Source: Candidatus Cloacimonadota bacterium
GTDB lineage: Bacteria; Cloacimonadota; Cloacimonadia; Cloacimonadales; Cloacimonadaceae
DNA length: 6,388 nucleotides
Assembly (NCBI GenBank): GCA_017995495.1
Contig: JAGOIS010000087.1
Coordinates: 1-6,388, forward strand
Direction of reading: 5' to 3'
Position numbers and translations under genes: made by a program. Of the stretch, positions 1 through 4,564 are shown piece by piece; positions within the stretch are counted from its first letter, which is position 1; every line of letters starts with the position of its first letter. A model generated the notes under the pieces. It was given only the letters and a program-made list of their open reading frames with translations, was not told where the DNA came from and searched no databases.

Positions 1-2
1 TT

Positions 3-3000
3 TTTTGCCTGGCTGTGACGGCCAACGCCCTGACTGGGCCGCCGGAACCCGAACCAGATTTAACCAACCGCACAAACATCACCTGGATCGGAAGTTACAA
101 CGCATCTTGGCACGAACCCACCAACTGGAGTCCGGCCCAAGTTCCCACCTGGGCGGATAACGTGACCATCAACGGCGGCTCCACCTACTATCCCGCGATC
201 GATGCGGCTGCTTCCTGCGCCAACCTCATCGTCTATGGGGGTGGCGTGGTCAACATTTCGAGGGGCAGCTTGACCGTATGGCAAAACTACGACAACTATG
301 GCACTTTTATGACCAGTGCCTATTTGATGGAATGGTTATCGCCAACCTTGGATGTGGGCGGAAGCCTGATCTTTAGGGCTGGCTCCGCGGCCAATCTGAG
401 CACCAATGCCAGAGTTAACAGCATTATCAGAGTATCATCGCACTTAAATATTTACAGCGGTGCCAACGTACAGCTTACCCGGGGCAGCCTGTACATGGTC
501 GGAGAAGGTGGCCCATCCATTTGGGTGGAAAGCGGATCAGGATGCTATCTGAACGACCTCATCATCCAGAAGGACAGCGGTTACTATGTCTCTCTCAGCA
601 GCGATGTGACGGTGGGGGGAAGCATAACGATCGTAAGCGGGGAATTACGGGCGCTCTCCCAAAACATCTATTTGAAGGGCAACTGGAACAATCAGGCCGG
701 CTTGCCTGCTTTCGTGGAAGGCAGCGGGACGGTCACCTTTTGCGGCGATACCGATCAGCAGATCATCAGCAGCGAGCAATTTTACAACGTGGTGATGGAT
801 AAATATTTGGGAGCAGTGGTTATCAATAACAGCGCGGTCTCGGTTACATGGGGATCATATACCCTCCTTTATGGGGGGGATGTGAAGGTTTTGGCCGGTA
901 CTCTCAATGTACAAAATCTCGCACAGGGCTCCATACTGGGAAATTGGTACCTGTATGATCCCGGCCGGATCAACCTGTATGGCCAATCGGGCGGGATCGA
1001 TCTGGATGCCGACCTGCATATATTTGGAGGAGTATTCACAGTTTACGGTGGCGGCGCGGAATCCCAGTGGTCAAGCCCAGCGTTCTCCAGCTTGGAAATG
1101 AGCGCTGGCGTGCTGTATTTCGCCAACCAAGGCATTAATATCGGCCCTTATGTTCCGGGGGAATTCGGCTACTCCTTTACAGAAAACATCACCGGCGGAA
1201 CCATCCGAGTAAACGGCGGCTTCACCTATTCCTCGCAATTCACGCCTGCGGGAGGCACGGTGGAGATCTACCAGACTACCAACGCGAACATCGCGTCGAC
1301 GGAATCCGGCCACTTTTACGATTTGCTGATCAATGCCGGCCTGGGTGTGTATCTGACGACGGACATCAGCGTCGCCCACAACGTGACCCTGAGGGCTGGC
1401 TATCTGGCCGCGAACAGCTTCAACATCAACCTGGGCGGTAGTTGGTATAACGAGAATAGCGAACTGGCTTTCGACGAAGGTACCGGAACGGTGACCTTCA
1501 ACGGCAACGACAACCAATATGTCATCAACAACGAAAACTTCCACCAGGTGACGGTCAACAAATCCAGCGGAACTGTCTACATGAGCAGTACAGTAGATCC
1601 GGCCCCATTCATTTGCATCGACCACTACGATTGGGTCAGCGGCTCCATCCATGTATATCATGGCACGCTGGAGGTTTACGACCTCATGGCCGGCTACATC
1701 GAGGGGGTTTGGTATCAGGGCGAATTCGGGCAGATCAGGCTGTATGGCCATGAAGGAATCATAGATCTGGGCGGGGAGCTGCATATCTCTGGCGGCACCT
1801 TCTCCGTAATCGGCGGCGGTTTCGATTCCATTTGGCCGCGCTACGGCACAACTGCTTTGGTGGAAATGTCTGCCGGACTTCTGGAATTCACTACCCGGGG
1901 AGTGCAGATCGGAGGAAATGAATTCTCGTTTTTCTCCCAAAATATCACCGGAGGAACCATCCGCGTTAATGGCTCGTTCAAGGTAAATACCTACAATTAT
2001 ACTTTCGCCCCGTATGGCGGAACCGTGGAAATGGCAGGCACCTCCTATGCCAATTTATATATCCAAAGCCCCGCCACAGAAAGGCTCCAAAATTTGATGA
2101 TATCCAACACCGGCGGAGTGGCCCTGACTTCAGATGTCACCTGCCTCAGCAGCGTATTGGCGCAAAACGGCCCCCTGGACCTCAACGGCAGAACCCTCAC
2201 GTGCTACGCGGATGTGGATGTTTACGGCATCTTGCAGGTGGATGAAAACGCGAGTTTACTGTTGAGTGCGGACGGAGCCCTGACGGTGCAGGACGGAGGC
2301 AGGCTGGAGGCCATTGGCGGGCTTGCAGGGCGAGCCATAATCGCCTCTGTGGATGAAAGCTACTACAACTTCTGGGTGCTCAGTGGAGGCACAATTTCGG
2401 CAAATTACGCGGCCTTTTCCTACATGGGTCTGGATGGGGTTTATGTTGCGCCAGGCGCGATCGTGGATCCGAACAACTCCTTCACTGATTGCCAGTTCGC
2501 CCATTCCCCCGAGTTCGGACACCTGTTGACCCTGGACAATTCCGACAACCTGCTGATCCAGAATGCTGCATTTTACACTGATGGCAACCAGATCGGCAAT
2601 GTATCGAAGACGATCGATGCCGGCGTGGTCAATTTCGCCAACGCCACCGGCACCTATGCAGGCGAGGACCACGATATGGATGAGTTCGAAAGGATCATCT
2701 GGACTTCCCCCACCGCTGCTTACGACCTTCGCGTGTTGAAGGCCAGCTTCGAAACGGCGACGGCCTATCCCGGAGACTGGATCCGCGTGAAAGTAGCCAT
2801 GGTGAACGCCAGCACCACGCCCTGCTCCATTCCATATTGGATCTATCTGTATTTCAACCGCGACACCCCTCCGCCGCTGCACTTGGTTGGAGATACCTGG
2901 GTGCGGGACTACACCACCCGCACGGGCCTGCCCTTCGATTTCACCTTCGAATTTTACCTCTATGATCCCATCTGGATAGGCGAATGGACCTCCTGGCTGC

Positions 3001-3338
3001 AGATCGACGGTGAGGGGGAGGTGCCGGAAGCGAATGAAACGAACAACGTTTACGGGCCGATCCAAACTTTCGAGCTGCTGGGCTTGCCGCCGGTGACCGA
3101 CCTGGCGATCAACTACATCGAATCCGACTTTGAGTATGAACTGACCTGGAGCTATCCGCTCAACCCCACCCGTTTCGATATCTACCGCTCACAAGACCCC
3201 ATGGGCGTGTTCGAGTATTGGGCCAGTGAGTATGGCTATTCACGGGTATTCTATGATAACGTCCAGGGGGACAGAATGTTCTATCAAGTCAAGGCGGTTC
3301 GGGAGGGTCCGCCCCCCAAGCAGGCTGAGCGCCAATAA
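3..3338 (+). CDS. Large exported beta-solenoid repeat protein with CARDB and FN3-like C-terminal domains (5' end outside window)
   Basis: Probable cell-surface or secreted structural/adhesive protein; no enzymatic motif is seen. Residues are numbered from the GTG at 15, which is probably not the true start: it has no Shine-Dalgarno, and the frame stays open to position 3, encoding F-C-L-A-V-T-A-N-A, which looks like the end of a signal peptide with an A-x-A cleavage site before LTGPPEPEPD. The start therefore lies to the left. Order: Pro/Glu-rich linker (8-18); an opening motif W24-x-G26...W32...NW38...P44-x-x-D48-N-V-T-I52, frequent in FCB-group secreted proteins; a Gly/Thr/Val-rich beta-solenoid (about 56-890) holding two tandem units (204-456 and 457-713); a CARDB-like Ig domain (about 903-1021) with the hallmark GEGEVPEANETNN (999-1011); and an FN3-like domain (about 1025-1098). 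The tail GPPPKQAERQ shows no type IX sorting domain, LPxTG or transmembrane anchor. TAA stop at 3336. Coding status is very secure, domain names fairly secure, biological role unknown. Confidence -1.
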   Translation, partial: FCLAVTANALTGPPEPEPDLTNRTNITWIGSYNASWHEPTNWSPAQVPTWADNVTINGGSTYYPAIDAAASCANLIVYGGGVVNISRGSLTVWQNYDNYGTFMTSAYLMEWLSPTLDVGGSLIFRAGSAANLSTNARVNSIIRVSSHLNIYSGANVQLTRGSLYMVGEGGPSIWVESGSGCYLNDLIIQKDSGYYVSLSSDVTVGGSITIVSGELRALSQNIYLKGNWNNQAGLPAFVEGSGTVTFCGDTDQQIISSEQFYNVVMDKYLGAVVINNSAVSVTWGSYTLLYGGDVKVLAGTLNVQNLAQGSILGNWYLYDPGRINLYGQSGGIDLDADLHIFGGVFTVYGGGAESQWSSPAFSSLEMSAGVLYFANQGINIGPYVPGEFGYSFTENITGGTIRVNGGFTYSSQFTPAGGTVEIYQTTNANIASTESGHFYDLLINAGLGVYLTTDISVAHNVTLRAGYLAANSFNINLGGSWYNENSELAFDEGTGTVTFNGNDNQYVINNENFHQVTVNKSSGTVYMSSTVDPAPFICIDHYDWVSGSIHVYHGTLEVYDLMAGYIEGVWYQGEFGQIRLYGHEGIIDLGGELHISGGTFSVIGGGFDSIWPRYGTTALVEMSAGLLEFTTRGVQIGGNEFSFFSQNITGGTIRVNGSFKVNTYNYTFAPYGGTVEMAGTSYANLYIQSPATERLQNLMISNTGGVALTSDVTCLSSVLAQNGPLDLNGRTLTCYADVDVYGILQVDENASLLLSADGALTVQDGGRLEAIGGLAGRAIIASVDESYYNFWVLSGGTISANYAAFSYMGLDGVYVAPGAIVDPNNSFTDCQFAHSPEFGHLLTLDNSDNLLIQNAAFYTDGNQIGNVSKTIDAGVVNFANATGTYAGEDHDMDEFERIIWTSPTAAYDLRVLKASFETATAYPGDWIRVKVAMVNASTTPCSIPYWIYLYFNRDTPPPLHLVGDTWVRDYTTRTGLPFDFTFEFYLYDPIWIGEWTSWLQIDGEGEVPEANETNNVYGPIQTFELLGLPPVTDLAINYIESDFEYELTWSYPLNPTRFDIYRSQDPMGVFEYWASEYGYSRVFYDNVQGDRMFYQVKAVREGPPPKQAERQ
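624..1382 (+). repeat. Solenoid repeat unit A (253 codons) of the exported protein
   Basis: First of two adjacent homologous units, residues 204-456. Landmarks in order: ITIVSGELRALSQNIYLKGN, EGSGTVTFCGDTDQQII, GTLNVQNLAQGSILGNWY, INLYGQSGGIDLDADLHIFG, LEMSAGVLYFANQGINIG, NITGGTIRVNGGF (from 391) and GGTVEIYQTTNANI (from 413). Each landmark recurs in the same order in the following unit. The final module of about 45 residues also has a looser copy before this unit (about 157-203, starting GSLYMVGEGG), so the array opens with a partial repeat. Confidence -1.
1383..2153 (+). repeat. Solenoid repeat unit B (257 codons) of the exported protein
   Basis: Second unit, residues 457-713, aligned along its length with unit A. 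Landmarks: VTLRAGYLAANSFNINLGGS, EGTGTVTFNGNDNQYVI, GTLEVYDLMAGYIEGVWY, IRLYGHEGIIDLGGELHISG, VEMSAGLLEFTTRGVQIG, NITGGTIRVNGSF (from 643) and GGTVEMAGTSYANL (from 668). Over the identical 11-residue core NITGGTIRVNG the two units differ at five of 33 bases, all in third codon positions, so the duplication is old and protein-level selection has acted on it. A third, partial copy of the unit's opening follows (about 714-760, VLAQNGPLDLNGRTL). Confidence -1.
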
Positions 3339-3354
3339 CTGACCGGACCATCAG

Positions 3355-3420
3355 CACGGCCTTCCGGAGGTGGCTGTCCGCGCCAAGCGGAGCGGATCCT
3401 CCGGCGGGCCGTGGTTATTT
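3355..3420. terminator. Long hairpin between convergent genes, possible bidirectional terminator
   Basis: The gap between the exported-protein stop (3338) and the pirin stop (3415) folds into a segmented stem. CACGGCC (3355-3361) pairs with GGCCGTG (3407-3413); after a two-by-two internal loop, CCGGAGG (3364-3370) pairs with CCTCCGG (3398-3404). An inner TCCGC (3377-3381) can pair with GCGGA at 3387-3391, or alternatively at 3392-3396. On the plus strand the stem is followed by GTTATTT, a poor U-tract; on the minus strand no U-tract follows. The pairing is clear in the sequence; function as a terminator is inferred from its place between two convergent stop codons. Confidence -1.
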
Positions 3421-4251
3421 CAGGAAAGTACCTTCCTGCAGTTCGCGGAACGCGGTCTGGATCTCCTCGCGGGTGTTCATCACGATGGAACCGCGCCAGG
3501 AAATTGGTTCGTTGAGCGGCTTTCCGCGCAGGAAGAGCATGCGGAATCCGGAGGCGGAGGCCTTCAGGGCCACCCCATCCCCATCATCCAGCAAGGCCGT
3601 CTGGCGGTTGTGGACCCTCTGATCGCCGCTGCTGGCCTCGCCCTCGTAAGCGTAGAAAAAGCAGGTTTCGCCGCGGGGCGCGGGCAGCACCAGCTCGGTT
3701 TCGGGCGGAATGTACACATCCCAATACTGAGGTTCGATGATGATGTCGCGGGTGGGGCCGCTCACGCCGTCAAATGATCCGCAGATCACTTTCACCTCGG
3801 CGCCGGAGGCTGTGGTCACCAGCGGTATTTCCTCTGCCTTGATGTCCCGGTAGCGGGGCGGCATCATCTTCTGCGCGGCGGGAAGGTTGGTCCAGAGCTG
3901 GAAACCGTACATTTTGCCGGCCTCATTGGGCTTGGGCATTTCCTGGTGCACGATGCCCCTGCCGGCGGTCATCCACTGCACGTCGCCTTTGCCGATCACG
4001 CCGCTGTTGCCCATGCTGTCGGAGTGTTCCGCGCTGCCCAGAAGCATGTAGGTGATGGTTTCGATGCCCCGGTGGGGATGCCAGGGAAAACCTGGCAGGA
4101 AGTCTCGGGGATCGTCGTTGCGAAAATCGTCCAGCATCAAAAAGGGGTCGAAGAGCTGCTCGTCCCCAAATCCGAGGGCGCGGTGGAGATGAACTCCGGC
4201 GCCATCAACAGATGGTCTGGCATCCTTGATCAATCTTATCTTACGCATCAT
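3415..4251 (-). CDS. Pirin family protein (bicupin, putative metal-dependent quercetinase-like)
   Basis: Complete 278-residue member of the pirin family, close to the usual 230-300. Pirins are cytosolic (nuclear in animals) double-cupin proteins binding one Fe or other metal in the N-terminal cupin; some have quercetin 2,3-dioxygenase activity, but the physiological substrate of most bacterial members is unknown. The N-terminal cupin carries the signature H58-P-H60-R-G-I-E-T-I-T-Y, then GDVQWMTAGRGI and H102-Q-E104-M-P; H58, H60, H102 and E104 match the four known metal ligands, so the site looks intact. The Pirin_C domain follows, ending with the typical GKPLNEPISW...IVMNTREEIQTAF. The start is ATGATG (4251-4246). 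AAGGAG lies 4 nt before the first ATG and 7 nt before the second, so the second (4248) may be the real start, shortening the protein by one residue. It appears to be a single-gene unit with its own promoter (see 4402-4440) and is convergent with the exported-protein gene. Family assignment very secure; substrate not predictable. Confidence -1.
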   Translation of the reverse strand: MMRKIRLIKDARPSVDGAGVHLHRALGFGDEQLFDPFLMLDDFRNDDPRDFLPGFPWHPHRGIETITYMLLGSAEHSDSMGNSGVIGKGDVQWMTAGRGIVHQEMPKPNEAGKMYGFQLWTNLPAAQKMMPPRYRDIKAEEIPLVTTASGAEVKVICGSFDGVSGPTRDIIIEPQYWDVYIPPETELVLPAPRGETCFFYAYEGEASSGDQRVHNRQTALLDDGDGVALKASASGFRMLFLRGKPLNEPISWRGSIVMNTREEIQTAFRELQEGTFLK

Positions 4252-4255
4252 GGTG

Positions 4256-4261
4256 CTCCTT
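4256..4261 (-). promoter_or_regulatory. Shine-Dalgarno site of the pirin gene
   Basis: AAGGAG on the minus strand. It is 4 nt from the upstream ATG and 7 nt from the second ATG of the ATGATG start. The 7-nt spacing is the more usual, favouring initiation at 4248. Confidence -1.
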
Positions 4262-4327
4262 GGTGTGATCCGGCGTCCAGGGCCGGTTTGCTGAAAGTCA
4301 CTGCCCCCCCGCAGATTTCTCAGGCAG

Positions 4328-4365
4328 AAAAAAACCGTGGGGATCGCCGGGCGGCGTCCCCACGG
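4328..4365 (-). terminator. Intrinsic terminator or attenuator inside the predicted pirin leader
   Basis: On the minus strand CCGTGGGGA (4365-4357) pairs perfectly with TCCCCACGG (4343-4335). The stem continues as CGCC/GGCG (4356-4353 being CGCC and 4348-4345 being GGCG on the minus strand), with one bulged base (4344) and a four-base loop. Seven T follow directly (4334-4328). This is a textbook factor-independent terminator in the minus orientation. It lies about 30 bases downstream of the predicted transcription start and 76 bases upstream of the pirin ATG, so it should stop most transcription before pirin unless read through or refolded. Structure secure; the attenuator role is inferred. 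Confidence -1.
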
Positions 4366-4401
4366 ACTCGGAGGGCATTCTATGTAGGGTCTGTGGTTTC
4401 G

Positions 4402-4440
4402 ATTTTTGTAAAGGGGGGATTCTTGTCAAGCTTTTTTTTT
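4402..4440 (-). promoter_or_regulatory. Predicted sigma-70-type promoter with A-tract UP-like element, driving toward pirin
   Basis: On the minus strand, nine A (4440-4432) are followed after GC by a perfect TTGACA -35 box (4429-4424), a 16-base spacer and AAAAAT (4407-4402) as the -10 box (four of six consensus bases). Transcription would start near 4395. An alternative -10, TACAAA (4410-4405), leaves only 13 bases of spacer and is less likely. The -35 and A-tract are strong; the -10 is mediocre, so the call rests on position and spacing. Confidence -1.
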
Positions 4441-4540
4441 GCCTTTCGGATTATGCCCGCTCGAATGTCTGGAATCTGGCCACCTATCCTGCTGCATGGC
4501 AATAACTTGTTGCGCTGCCCCAGACAGTTGCCCGCCACCG

Positions 4541-4564
4541 AAAAAATTGGCCGGGAGCGGCCGA
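4541..4564 (-). terminator. Intrinsic terminator of the AAA/TPR ATPase gene
   Basis: On the minus strand TCGGCCG (4564-4558) pairs with CGGCCAA (4553-4547), seven pairs including one G-U, around a four-base loop, followed by six T (4546-4541). The stem begins at the base next to the TGA stop codon (4567-4565). Orientation and placement fit termination of the ATPase transcript, separating it from pirin. Confidence -1.

Larger units (their letters stand above)
4252..4564 (-). other. Non-coding region between the ATPase gene and pirin
   Basis: 313 bases with no convincing gene. In minus-strand order: a terminator touching the ATPase stop codon (4564-4541); about 100 bases (4540-4441) in which I see nothing recognisable; a promoter (4440-4402); a short leader start; a strong terminator-like hairpin with seven U (4365-4328); a G-rich stretch with seven consecutive G (4310-4304); a small hairpin CCGGC/GCCGG (4286-4282 with 4274-4270); and the pirin ribosome binding site (4261-4256). 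Short open frames here lack Shine-Dalgarno sites or recognisable protein sequence and are not called. Confidence -1.

Noticed and set aside
1071..1940. 289-codon open frame on the minus strand inside the exported-protein gene
   Set aside because: Antisense shadow of a clearly coding frame with repeats and domains; its translation shows no family features and no Shine-Dalgarno.
2256..3065. 269-codon minus-strand open frame over the CARDB region
   Set aside because: Antisense shadow; the plus-strand frame has a clear CARDB signature here.
4298..4378. Possible 26-codon leader peptide (ATG at 4378, TGA at 4300-4298) spanning the leader terminator
   Set aside because: It would suit translation-coupled attenuation, but it has no Shine-Dalgarno and no run of regulatory codons of one amino acid.
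4421..4440. Plus-strand terminator ending in nine T
   Set aside because: The preceding CTTGTCAAG is only a four-pair palindrome with a one-base centre, too small for a terminator hairpin; the T-run is better explained as the A-tract of the minus-strand promoter.
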